The notes under the pieces: model-generated
Seen by the model: only the letters and a program-made list of their open reading frames with translations
What the model was told of the DNA's origin: nothing
Databases searched by the model: none
In this document: piece after piece, positions 25,664 to 38,369 of the stretch
Numbering within the stretch: the stretch's first letter is position 1
How the letters are laid out: every line of letters begins with the position of its first letter
Translations under genes and position numbers: made by a program
Assembly (NCBI GenBank): GCA_026261815.1
Contig: JAMPIT010000258.1
Span: forward strand, 11,647,501-11,711,500
From: Monarcha castaneiventris obscurior
Taxonomy: Eukaryota; Chordata; Aves; Passeriformes; Monarchidae
Direction: 5' to 3'
DNA length: 64,000 nucleotides

Positions 25664-28600
25664 GGTATTTTGGAAGAGAAGTTCAGAACTGTTTTCTAAA
25701 ATTTTTGCTGTAATGCCATGAACTTTTTGTATATGTATTTAGTGATGTGCTAACTGTCAAGTCTACAAAAGAGTGTTGATTCTTCTCTCCTGCAGATAAG
25801 CCTAAAATCCCCTGCAAGTGGGCACAAAGGATGTATTTTAACCAGTCATTTATGTAAGAACAGAGACAGCTCATGGCCAGTTAAGATCAAACCCCACGAT
25901 ACAGCTCACAAATGGCTGAATTGTCTCCCCCAAAGGCTGCATCCCAAACTGGCTCCTCCAGGCACGTGTTAAGCCTAGAACCAGTTACAGACATTGTCCA
26001 GCTGAGCTGAGCCCCAGCAGTAACAGGGGCCACACTGACAGGGATGCAGCACGAGACAGGACATCAGCCTAACTCACAGGGACAGATGCAGCCTCATCCT
26101 GGCTTCAAGGAAGTTCTCTTGGTTGGCTTGGTCAGTTTGGCTTTGGATCAAAGAAAGCCACTGTCAGGGCTGTTTGTAACAAGAAGAAAGAAACCTGCTG
26201 TAAAACTGCCCCTTCATTCTAGCCCAAGGGATAGCAGCCCACCAGCACCCCTAGCCTGGCAGAATGACCTGTAAAAGGCAGTCCGATTCAAAAAAGCATA
26301 AGGGATAGAAAGGCCTGAAGAGGAGAAACAAGGCAACACTAAAGAGAATTTTCTACTTCCTCCTCTTTGCAGGGTGGAAGAAGAGAACACGTCAGAATAA
26401 AGATAATCTCCATCACAATTCTTCTGACCTTGTCTCTCCCTTTCACAGAGGGACACAAGCAAATTGGTTACTCCTTCCAGAGATAATTTCCAGATGCCTG
26501 GGGAGGCATTCACTTTTGCTCAAAACTAGTTATGTCAGGAAAAAAATCCAAATACAGAAACGATCTCAGCTGATGGAATTTGTGCTCAGATCACGTGTGG
26601 CAATTTGAGGCTGTAATTTCACAAAATTAGTTGGCCTCACTGTGTTTAGTTCATTCATATTTGACACTTAAACCTTTATAAAATTAAGGGCTAATTTGTT
26701 GTAATACAGTTTTCTTTGTATGTTTCATTTCTTTCAAAACAATTCTATTACAGAAACAAAGGTAATTTTTCATGAATTAATTTTCCAGTAAGAAGCAGTC
26801 CTTTCTGTCTCAATTGAGCATGACAGCAGAGTGCTGCCAACAGTGGCAAAGCAAGCTAACACAGTGGCATATCAGCATATACGGCATTGTGCCTGGCAGC
26901 TGGTAATGCAAAGCATAAGGAGATCTTGATTTTCAGGGAGAAGATGAGAAAGAAATGTAAAATCAGAAGAGAAGTGGGAAGCAGTAAGAGATAGCAGAAG
27001 AGAAGGATCTCGAAAAATTCAATTTAAAAGTTATTTTTATACTGCCACTTTGACTGCTCTTAGATGAGGGAAAGTGAGCATGAAACAGAAACTGTGGAAA
27101 GTGAATCTAAATCCAGTAAAATGTGTCAAGATATTTGGAGAAATATCTTATTTGTTATTTATATTTGCATGCTCACTCTTAAGGGAGAAATCCTGTGAAA
27201 GTCAACATGTGCTAAAGAAAAGTAAATTCTGAGCATGAGAACATGGCACATTTTGCAACAAGTGCTAACCCAGCCCATGGTCTTCTACACAGAATAGCTG
27301 CAGTGGCTTTAGGGCAGAGATGTATTTTACCTCGTGCAAGTATTACAAAAATACAGGAGGGAAACAAAGTACAACATGTGATCATGAACTGGGTTGTTCA
27401 TGGCAGAAATGCACTGTTAAGACATTCAAGAGACAGAAAAGTCTAGCTAACATAAAGCCTTGTGTCTCTGGATAAATATAAACATTCACTAATTTTAAAA
27501 GGCAACAGGACTAAGGTTAATATTTCTTCCCTCTTACGTGTTCTCTAGACTTGACGGCTCGGACAGGTCACAGAATTTCATGCCCATGACCCATGCACAG
27601 GTAATACTGCATTTCTTTTGAAACTCTTGCTCCTTGATGGTAAGTCCCAATAAGGAACCACCTCTCTTGGAAACTATGCAAACTGGAAGTCAGAGTGTGA
27701 ACAGTGTACAAAGGACTATCAAAGACAAGAATGCATGGGAAGAAGGGGTTTGGGGATCACCATCTTTCTTTTCTGTAGACACAAATGATTTGTGCTGCTC
27801 AGGTTCTGCCTGGCTTGTTTGAGACACGACTTCTGAATAATGTGAATGAAAGTACTGGAATGGGCTGTCCCACTTGCAGAAGTAGCTCCGAGCAGAAACA
27901 GTGCAACTGCTTGGACAGTCAGCACGAGACCAAGGGATGATAATAACACAGCAGTGCCTAAATCTGATACCCAAGACTGAAAGGCTGAAATTATTAATCT
28001 AAACCTGTGTACAGCACTGATAGCTTTATTGACTGTAAATACATGAACACACTTGCATTTGGCAATAAAAAGAAAACAAAATACCAGAGGTTTATGCACC
28101 ACATCAGAAAAAGTTATTAGCTTTCCTATTAAAGAGAGGCTGAAATGGGCTACATCGAGTTTGAGTGAATAGTTTTTAAAATTGGCCATTGAGAAATTTA
28201 TCTACCATATCCATAGTACAGAAGATTAAGAATTAGACCTTGGATTGAGGCCAGGTACTTGATCTAGCTGTTAAATCGTAACTTCATATTAAGAATTGGG
28301 TATATTCAAACAACAGAAGCACTAAGGTACACAGAAAACACCAGTGCTTGAAAAGGTGAGATCATGCTTAACTCTGCTCTTCTCCCAAAAGTGTGCTCAT
28401 CAATGCTCTTCTTATCTTTATGAGGAAATGCCAGATTTGCCTACACTCATGTTTACCACATGGATAGTCACAAAGAAGAGAAACAAATACTTGAGAGCAT
28501 CATCATTCCAGGGAACTTCCTCACAACATCTCCTTCCTGGCACAGTTTCTTTAGTTGAAGGGTCAAAACTCAGCGTACATTTTGTTGCTGCAACCTTTGC

Positions 28601-31004
28601 TCAGGTGAGTGTGGATGTCTCCCTCTAAAGACCTAATAATGCAAACAACTTCCTTCACTACCTTAGTCTTGAGCTCTGAGATGCTGGGCACTGGGGACTG
28701 ACCTTGGGGGACCTCTCAGGGCTGTCTCACAATGCTAACACTCATCTTTGACCTTCATTGCTGCGGAGTCTGAATGTCTTTGGATGGCAAAACCATTTGT
28801 GCATATTCAAAGATGAGGAAAGGAGGGAGCTGTGGTGGAAATGTACAAGCATTTCACAGGTACAGCCAAAACCACCAAGATTCTCATCCACAAATGTTGT
28901 GACTTCCACTCAATAATGCTAGCAGCACCTACTGCAGCAGATGGCAGACTATCAAAGACAGCTTCAAAGGAAGATTGCACAAAAATGAACAATAGAATAT
29001 GGAGATAAAGGAAAAAAATTAATTGACAGCAAAAATATCTTTGATGCAATGAAAAACTAAATCAGTGTTAGACACAATCAGTTTTATAATTTTTTGAAGA
29101 AGGAAGCTACTGACTTGCATTGTGAAGAAAAATTAACTACTTCAGCTTGCTGGCCTTTACACAGAGAAATTCCTGTGGAATAAAGCAGCAAAACATCTTA
29201 CAGCTCAGAAATGCAAAACACTTTTTGTAATCTGTTCATTTCTTTTCAAATAAATGTGGAAGATTTTGACCCAAACTAGTCATACAGACTTATTCCTGGA
29301 GTTTAAAAAATACCTTAAGTCTGTGAGTGCACAGCACTCTCTCTTGGGCCTGATCACAAAAAGGTCTGCTGGTGTTCCCAGAGTCTGCCAGATACACTGA
29401 GTTCATAAACTGGATAAAAACTGACTGCAAGAAATGTTTCCTCTGTCTTTCTGTGATTCACACAAATTCTTATCTGAAGAATTTCAGGTGATTAACCTTT
29501 GTCAAGCCACATATTCTTAGCCATCCTAAGATCCTAAAAAGAGGTAACACAAATCTATAGTGTGTTTTAACACAGGCTGACCAGTATTGTCTCTCTCCTC
29601 TTTTCTAGCCAATGACTTTAGTCAAAAAATGTCACTGAAAGGATTCTCTGTTCTGCCTGCTCCTATTTTTATTCTGAGGCAAGACACAGGGAAGGAATTA
29701 AAAAGAATATTAGCTTAAGTAAGCAGAACTGACTTTCCTGCTACTGGAAACCACATGACCTATAGGGCTTCATTTTGTTATCTCAACTATTCCACATTTT
29801 AGGTAAATTAGAAAATCTCTTTTGAATTAATTTAAAACTTCCACATGATGATGCTGCTGAAGCACAAAATGCTAATCAAAAGTTGGAGATAAAAAGACCC
29901 ACTAAGTCTCTCCTCTATCACTGAAAATCACCACTTGAGTCCACAGCTAAAAGTAGGTGCTCATTGCTTAATGCTAATTCATTCCCACAATGGGTAGGTT
30001 TTGTGAGGGGAAAAAAACGAAGGGAACAAGTGTCAAATTTCCCAAACTTGGAGCACGTTTATAAAGACAAGTCCAGCAATATCAGAGGAGCTTACAGGTT
30101 CAAACCAGTAAAAAGAGAACCCTGCCCACCTCACTGACGAAACGTTTGATCCAGTTTGAAGTGGGTATGTGCTGTCCATAAGAACTGAGGCTGCAAATTT
30201 CCCCCTTGAATCCATTCCCTCCTAATTGCATGGGAAAATGTTTCCAAGAGTGGTTAAAAAACACACAGATTATTATCACTCTATGTCTGGAAAGCCATGA
30301 CTGAATTTCACAGGAATCTCAAAGAAGAAAAGTCCAAATCCTCCCATGCCACCACATCACACATGCAATTTAAATACTGCTACCAGTACATGCTGAAATT
30401 ATACTTTCAGCAGAATACAGCAAGCTTGTTCATTTTTCACAACTGAAAGTTTATCCACAGTGCCTGATCCTTATATAGATCAATTCAACACCACCTGCCA
30501 GTGCACTGTAAGTCAGGAAAATCAGTAGGAAGATGTTTTTAAATCAAAAAATTAACCTGGGAATGTGCCAGGACAGCAGGCCCATTATTTAGTGGCCACA
30601 ATCAGTCTTAATAGCAAATTTCATCTTGTGTTTAATACTACTATTCTTTCCTGAACATATTCAAACTAAACAATATATCTGCATTGGTTCACATTGTTAC
30701 ACTTTTCAACAAGCACCTTCTAAAAACTCCATAATACACGTATTTTAAGTCCCAATATTTCTACACCTGAAGTACATATTTCTACTTTTTCAGTTCATGA
30801 GTCACATAATGTACCATCCAGCTGTAATTTCTCATGAGACTGCTTAGTTCAGTAAAAGAATCTGTCAAAGTAGCAGTGTTCTCTGCCCAAAACCAACCTC
30901 AGACCTTTTACCTTACTCCCTTCATTTCAAGCTTCCTATTTTGCTTTTTTGACCCTTTACTCCAATTAATCAAGGGAAGTAACCACACAGAAATACAGAA
31001 ATCT

Positions 31005-31580
31005 CGTTTCTAAGGTACTTTCGGAGACCATCCACTTCAGCCTCCCAACACCAGCTCAGGTCAGCCACAGCTTTGTCCAGCTGAATCTTCACAACCTCCA
31101 CAACCTCTGTGCTAGCTCACCCTTCTTTGCAAACATTTCTCTTCATGCACAACCTGGACCTCTTGCTACCACAAGAGTTTAGCTTAAGCACCTCTGTGAC
31201 TGCATTCCAAACAGCTGCAGCCTGCTATTACATTTCTGCCATTTAAGGGCAAGCAAGCCCAAATCTCTCAACCATCTCTCACAGGATGTGTGCCCAAGGT
31301 CCTAACCATCTTGGCAACCCCTCTCAATACTGTTATTGAAGGGGAAGACCAAATGCCAGACACAGTGTTTCAAGCAGGGCTTCAGCAGCATCGAAGAGAA
31401 ATGATAACAGTATTGCTCAATCTGCTAATCAGACTCCTCATGTAGCTCAGTAGGCAGCTTGTTTTATTGCTGGTGATGGCAATCACCAGATGGTGCCCAT
31501 CTCCACCTCCAGGGTCCTTTGCAGCAGGGCTGCTGATCTGCCTGCCAATTCCCAACCCCTATGGATAGGACGTTACAAGG
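31005..31580 (-). mobile_element. Old, diverged CR1 retrotransposon fragment
   Basis: The plus strand reads as the reverse complement of a CR1 3' region. Recognisable landmarks in the expected order are a segment like aaatctctcaaccatctctcacagg, then a CATCTTGGCAACCCCTCT stretch, a caagcagggcttcagcag segment, and a CCAGGGTCCTTTGCAGCAGGGCTGCT stretch that matches the usual CR1 block before the RT-proximal part. Divergence is high and the ends are vague. The element lies in the same orientation as PIGK. CR1 is the dominant non-LTR retrotransposon of birds. The assignment rests on remembered consensus sequence, not an alignment. Confidence 0.65.
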
Positions 31581-33364
31581 GAAGACACCAACTGTACTTC
31601 TATCTACAAGTGTATACAAGAGCATATACTGGTACCTGTAATAGACCCAGATTTTCTTAAAACATGCTATACCCTAGGCACTCAGAAAATTAATCATAAA
31701 AATTACAGTTCTGGGCTTTTGAGAAATGGTTTACTGTGCAATCACGTCTCTCCTGAATACTAGATGTTGCTTTTGATCTTTTTTTTTGCTACAACACGAT
31801 CAGGAACACATTTCCATAAAGCAGACAACCAAGATACACCAAGCATTGCAGAACACTGTACTACAAAACTTAATCAACTGTTATCCCTTTTTTCACCAGT
31901 GCTGTTCCTCATCCAATTTAAGCAGTCCCAGGAACAAAAGCAGAAGCAGCAAGTCATACCTATCCCTGTGTCAAGTTCATGGCACACCACTTGCCAACCT
32001 CCCAAAAGGCACACAAACTTGGCAACTCCCCTGCCTATCCAGGCAAGCCACTAGGTCTGAGGCCTGTGAGACAGAAAGAGGGACTTTACATCCTTGTGTT
32101 CAGTTCAGGGCTGTACTAATTCCAGTACCTGTCAGCTGCACCTATACAAGACATATATCTCGATTTGCAAGTTATTCCTAGTTGCAATGCCAAGCAATAG
32201 GCTGCAGAAACCAAACTTTTAATACTCACAGGTGGTTTCTTAGCCAAATACTTGACACAAAATCTGGCATCTCAGACACCTGCCAAGTCCAGAGTTCCGA
32301 TTACTTCACCCCCTTCTTGCAGGGAAGGGACAGATGCAGTCGCTCAGAGCGTGCCACAGGCTATCAGCACCCTTTCTCTCTGCAGTCTCCAAGGGACAAG
32401 GCTAGAGCAGGAACAGAAACAGCTCTGAGGGCTACAGGCATGTCCCTACTCTTTCTTTCTTCTCAGTTACCTTAAATTCTCTGTACAGATTTATTTGTCT
32501 TACTGCAAGAGTAAAGAAATAAAACCATTTTAATAGGGAAAATCTTATTTACAAAGTTCCCTTTTATTTACTTATCAATTCTGCAGCTTGGCAAATGCCA
32601 AGCAATGTTTAAGCAATCATCAAAGACCTTCTTTATAATGCAAAAAAACAAAAGCTACTTCTATGAAATGTTCCTAAAAAATTAATTAGCACATTTTTCA
32701 ACACCTATATGGGTTGGACTTGGCCAACAGTAAAAATACGTTAGCAGAATTATTATACTAACAAAAATGTCTAACAACGACTAATATTAAAGTTATTTTT
32801 GAAAATGGGACTTAAACTTTTAAAATTAAACCTTCAGTATTCAGTCATGCCCAAACTTAAGCTGACTATGTCTTTCTAAGACTGTCTTACAACAGTAGAG
32901 TACATACAGCAAATGGGTTTACCTGGTTTTACTTTCAAAACCAAAACAGAACAAAACAACAAGTTCGCTCTTTTGTCAGAGGATTGTTCCATGTTTTTTC
33001 TTTTAAAACAAATGCAAGAGTTTACACAGAAATGATTTATGACTTCAACTAAGATTGAATGCCGAGTATTAGTAACCTAATCTCAGTCTTTATCTCATTC
33101 TTATGGTAAGTTCTTCCAGTATTTGAAAGTAATTTTCTGCAAATGTTTATAATCTACAGAACATTGCATCAGAAAATCTGAATGTTAAGTGTACATTATC
33201 AGATACCAGCACCAAGAGACAGTGTAAAGCAGAAAAGATCACAATGCCAATCTGTCACTCAGTTTTTAGAACATCAGCCTCTCAGTACACCTTATGTAAA
33301 AGAACAAACTCTTCAGTGCTGGTAAGGTCTTTCACAATCCCACACATATATATTTGAGTGTGTC

Positions 33365-33388
33365 TGTGCGTGTATACACATATGCATA
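33365..33388. repeat. Alternating purine-pyrimidine tract
   Basis: Twenty-four bases alternate strictly between pyrimidine and purine and include the palindrome gtgtatacac. This is a candidate Z-DNA-forming tract, short and of unknown relevance. Confidence 0.5.
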
Positions 33389-33920
33389 AAAGGCAACTTT
33401 GAACCTAAGGCAAAAATTAAAAGTTTCTTAGTTCATTTAGCACAGATAATGAAGCCAGATTTCTCTTCTGACACCTTCAGATGGAGTAAGCAACAGTTAT
33501 AGAAACAATGGAACTCCAATTACACAGTAATAGGCTTAAGAAAAAAACTTCCAAGTTAAGAGAAGCACAAAGTAGGCAAGAGCTCGAAGATTTCATTCCA
33601 AAGAATTTTACACGCTACATTATCAAATATATGAGGTCTAGTAAAGAGTCTACATCCTGTCTTGTACCTTTTAACTTCATATTTTACATGTTTCATGGAA
33701 AACTAACTTCTTTTTTAATTCACCCATTTTCTCCCATGTTTTTATGAATGTTCAGTGTATCTGTCACCAAAACTGCTAGAGTACTTTGAATGGGAACACC
33801 ACAGTGTAAGGTGTGTACCTTTCTTGTATATGTTCCTTGCTCAGCTACAGTGGATCCTCACTCATGAGTGGGACTCCCACACACGACTACAATGTACGTA
33901 ACCAAAACCACTGGCACTGG

Positions 33921-33961
33921 ATTTTTACATTTACATTTATTTTTACATTTATATTTTTACA
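33921..33961. repeat. TTTACAT-type imperfect tandem repeat
   Basis: Four to five imperfect copies of TTTACAT or TTTTACATTTA in a row in intron 9. Simple low-complexity DNA. Confidence 0.7.
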
Positions 33962-34321
33962 GCAGGAATATCAAAGTATTTTAATAGACATACCATGAGG
34001 CCCTTCTACTTGCATCACCACGTAGGTCTACTCTGGCTTTGGAGTTCATAATAGCCAAAAGTGCACGATGGCAATTGAGTATGCTGGTCCTCTACCCATG
34101 GAAACCAACAAAAAATATTTTCTTTCTGCATTTTAAGACTAATACCTCTGTTGCAATTTTTCTGTGTGTACTCCGTAGAGGCCATACAGTACAACAGAAT
34201 CTTATTGCAAAACTCAGACTATGTGTTGACTATTTGTGGTTAGTGTATATATTCTTTATGGCTGCTGGTCAACTGAGATTTCATGGGCGTAAGCTTTTTA
34301 TACTTTAATGTCTTATTTCCT

Positions 34322-34410
34322 AAAAAAAAAATCCAAACAAAAAAACCCCACAAAATCCCCAAACAAAAACCAACACAAAAAAAACCCTAATCAAAACACC
34401 AATAAAACCC
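34322..34410. repeat. A/C-rich low-complexity tract
   Basis: The plus strand holds runs of A interrupted by blocks of two to four C, for about 90 bases. It resembles degenerate (AAAAC)n-type simple repeat. No regular period was found. Confidence 0.7.
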
Positions 34411-34549
34411 TGCTTCTGCTGCATTTGTCAACACTCGGATGAATGCAGCAAACACACCCATGCCAACTGATGAATACCTAAGTCACTCTGAAATGAAATA
34501 TTTCCATTTCAGTAAATACACTGCACAGTAATGTACTGAACTTTCACTA

Positions 34550-34830
34550 GAGCGCTGCTCAGTTCCGTGTTATTACAGAGTCCTGGAGTGCAAGGTGCTA
34601 ATACAGCATTTATTGATGCACGGAGCGAGCGAGGCCTGGCACAGACACCGAGGGGGCAGCGGCAGCACGAGAAGTGCTCTCTGTGGGGCTGAGTGCTCAG
34701 CAGCCAACAATGCTCACTGCAGCTCCTGCCCTTCAGCACAGCCAGGGCTCTGCTCAGCATCGGGGCAGCACCGCAGTGCTGTGGCCTTCCAGAGGAGCTG
34801 GCAGCCTGCAGTCTACAGGGAAGCCATATA
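34550..34830. other. GC- and CpG-enriched islet in intron 9
   Basis: About 280 bases are clearly richer in GC and CpG than the surrounding intron, with a CpG cluster in the part around 34620-34670. Short open frames exist on both strands with no recognisable domain. It could be a degenerate transposon, a regulatory element or a remnant of a GC-rich repeat; I cannot decide which. Confidence 0.4.
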
Positions 34831-35880
34831 AACTCTGTAAAATATGATTACTGACAAGAAAATGAGAGTGCTGATGGCTCTCCACAGGTAGAAATTCCTG
34901 GGGTCTTCCACTTATCTCAAGAATGTGTGGTTTCTTGTTATTCAAGAACTTTTTGCTACTGATCTTATGGCTATAGAAATATGTTGACCATGTATGGGCC
35001 ACTGCATGTTCAGTAAAACAACCACGGCACAAGAGGTGTTTTCAGTGGAGAGCAGAGGATATTGAAAGGTTATATAGACTGAATTTCAGACAATGGCATA
35101 CCCAAGCACAACAAAAAATGGTAAGGTTATGTTATAGTCACCTCAGGAGTACAATGAAAGAGTACAATGAAGGTCTGGAGTTTTGTTTTGTGGCTTTTTG
35201 GCTTGTTTATTTCTAAATAAAACATAACTATTGATCTCTTTGACATACACGTTAACCCTTACAGACTAACCACATACATTATATGTCAAAATTATTTTCT
35301 ACTGGAACCTTATTCACTCCACTGTAAATTGACAGTACATTTCTATTCCTATGTTTGTTCTTTGACCAAACAAATACTTTTAACTGTAGGTAGACAGTAG
35401 AGCTGTAAAGGTAAGCAAACCCAAAGTGAAACTGGCATAGGATAAACTGCAACAATACAGATCCTGAGAGAGAATACTCCAAGCAGGTGCCAACTCTGGA
35501 AATGCCTCAGTCAGCTTGTAGGAAGGATGGTATTTCCCAGCAGCCACTTTTGATAGCACAGCAAAACACAATGGAAGCCCTCTGTCCACTACTTGCTCTG
35601 GAAGCCCCCAGCCCACCTGTGAATACACCACTGTGGTGCTGGCCCACACTAACAAAGGCAGATATGCAAGTCTCAGCCAAAACCAGAACACACTTTTTTA
35701 CCTCTATGTGGAAAGACCAGGCTAAGGCAGCATTAAATACAAAATTTTAATAATTATTGTAAAAACTATAAAAAACCCCAAACAAACAATCAAAGAATAC
35801 ATTTTCATTTGGTGAAAGACACCCTTTCCCCAAGTTTCTTCATCTGGAGAGAAGTATTTTGCAAGGTGGTTTATTTGCTT

Positions 35881-35894
35881 GCACCACCTAGTGG
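35881..35894 (-). promoter_or_regulatory. CTCF-like motif
   Basis: The minus strand reads CCACTAGGTGGTGC, which matches the CTCF core CCASYAGRKGGCRS at all but one position (T for C). It is a sequence match only; occupancy is unknown. Confidence 0.4.
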
Positions 35895-38355
35895 GGCTTA
35901 GTTTAATCTACCAAAATAGTCAGAGGTCAGTTGTGTTCCTACTACATGACATTAGTGAAGGACAGCATTTTCTCACAACATAATGTTTCAAGCCTCCACG
36001 ACCCACTAACAGCTAAGTTTCCACACATCTATAAAAACACAGCACAAAAAATGCAAGACAACAATACCTGTTGTGCTTGAATTAAGTTCTGCAGGAACTT
36101 AACAGAGATGTCACTGTATTATCAAGTGGTGTTTTTGAGTTTCTAAGTCAAAAGATGTGTCACCAGTACCTCGTCAGAGTGCACCATACAAAAACTCCGG
36201 AGCCTGAACAGTTTGTTAGGTGGTAACAAGGCCACACACTGAGATTTGGAGGATTTCTGCAATCAAACCCCTGGCAGGGGCAGGCACACAGTGCAAAGGG
36301 CTCTGCCTGCAGGAATGAGAGCTCATCAGGCAGCAGCAACCACTTGTGACAGTCCAGCTGCAGCAGAACAAGCACCTACACTGCCTCTGCCCTGGTTCCA
36401 GCTTGTTCCACCAGCTTGGGCTCATAACCTGCCTCCTTTATAACCCACTGCCCCAGCACAAAACTACTACCTGAAGTCCAGCCACACTGCAAAAGTTTAT
36501 CAGGTCAAACCCCAACCTGATAATAGACAAGAATTAATTAAATATGCCACTTAAGGCTTGTATTGAAATGCTAAACTGATCTTACCCAGCATACATTCTT
36601 CTCCTAGTTATTCCTAGGGAAGACTCACCTACTACAGTAAGAAGTCTGTGGCATTTGATCTGGAGCAGAAGTCATGCTATAGAGGCACTACAGAATATTT
36701 TTAGATGAGGCAATTAAACAAGAGATCAGTGCCAAAGTGTTTCTAGGTCTTCCATGGGAATTTTGCAGAGATGGGACTGTAAGCATTTACAGAAATTCAC
36801 ACCACCTTTCTTTCTTACAAAATTCATTATTTCATTATTTCAACTTAATCAGCTTCAGTTCTCACTTCCATATGGATGTGTATTTGTAACGCTGACAATA
36901 GCAGAGGAGAAAAAATGCTGTACTCATTTTACAATACAGAACTCATCACAAATGTTTCATTTGGATGCATGAGAAGACTTTGGGGAATGATGCAAGACTT
37001 TTTACCCTTCTATAAACTTCCATATGAGACTAGAGGAGAGGAAAATATTTTTGTTTCACAGTGGTTTATAAAATAACTGAAATCTGTTTGCTCAGAAACA
37101 ATGCCTTTTTTTTCCAAAAGAAACAGATGCTAGTAACAACTGCTCTGACATGCACGCAAAGCCCCAGGCTACAGCTCTGTCTAGGACAGTTAAGTACCAT
37201 CTACTACTACACACAGAATCATCTTCTAACAATGGGAGAGGATAACTGCTGCAGCCAAGCACACAACAACACAGTCGTTTGAATACAAGGCAAGAATTGA
37301 ATCAGACTGCATTATAAAGAAAGGATAAAGTGTTTGCTGTTTCCCTTTTAGTACTCAAACTTTTAGACTGTTTCAATCCTCATATGAAGCATTTTTTCAG
37401 AACAGAATATTAAAGTGATTTGTTTTCATAGTTTTCTTACTTGGTTAAGGTTCCAACAAGGGCCATTTTGCTCTGTGAGGACTAACAGCTACATAGCAAG
37501 TAGGAAAAAAATGATGCTTGCAATTTTATCCCATGTACATTTGATGCTCACCCACGTAAAATCAAATCCTGCTCAACTATGAAGCAATATATAGGCAAAA
37601 CACCAGACTTCTTACCCAACACCAGTGCACTGCAGAATGCCGACTCCATTCAGAAAGACAAAAAAGACAAAAGAAGTATCAAAGCTCAGCCTTTAAGCTA
37701 ATCACTGGTATCAGAATATAGGTTCAGATACAAAGCACAGGCAGCAGACTGTACCTGTTATTTTATGTAAAGGCGCTATGAATGGGCAGCTCACACCCCT
37801 AAATTTAATGTGGCTCTTTCCTGAAATTTTTATGCCCAAGAATTTTAAAGCTGGCTTTGCCACTCCTGTCCTGAAGGGCAGTGCTACGTGGTCAGTTGAC
37901 CCCATGAAGAACACACAGTAGTGCCACTGAGGGACCACACTTTACTAGTAGGACTTCTGGTCATGTTTATACCATAAAGGACATTTTCAGAACCCAATCT
38001 ACTGCATAGATTAAGACTGCAGTTGCTCAGAAAACCATTTGCAGAGGAAAAAAAAAGGTAAGAAAAAAACCCCAACAAACAATAACTCGTAAAACTTCCA
38101 ATCATTTTTAACCAAATTCACAAAAGTATCCCCTTAATAGGGTCTAATGGGGACTAAACACTAAAACTTTATCAACAGTGGTCCTGTTTTTAAACAGACA
38201 AGCTGCCTCTTATCAGGGATTTCTAAGATAAAAGCTGAGCAGTAATCATATTTGCCTTAAATCTCATTTTTATTTTTAATGCTTTATGAAATGGCCCTCA
38301 TATTTTCTGTTACATTTCTGCTCTTTTTACTCAGCTATTTTCTAAAGCACTGGTG

Positions 38356-38369
38356 GTTGCTATGGTAAC
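38356..38369 (+). promoter_or_regulatory. RFX-family X-box match
   Basis: GTTGCTATGGTAAC closely fits the RFX X-box consensus, GTTRCC followed by ATGGYAAC. It contains both half-sites as an imperfect palindrome. RFX factors drive ciliary genes and the MHC class II promoter. The site is deep in intron 9, so an enhancer role is only an inference. Confidence 0.5.
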
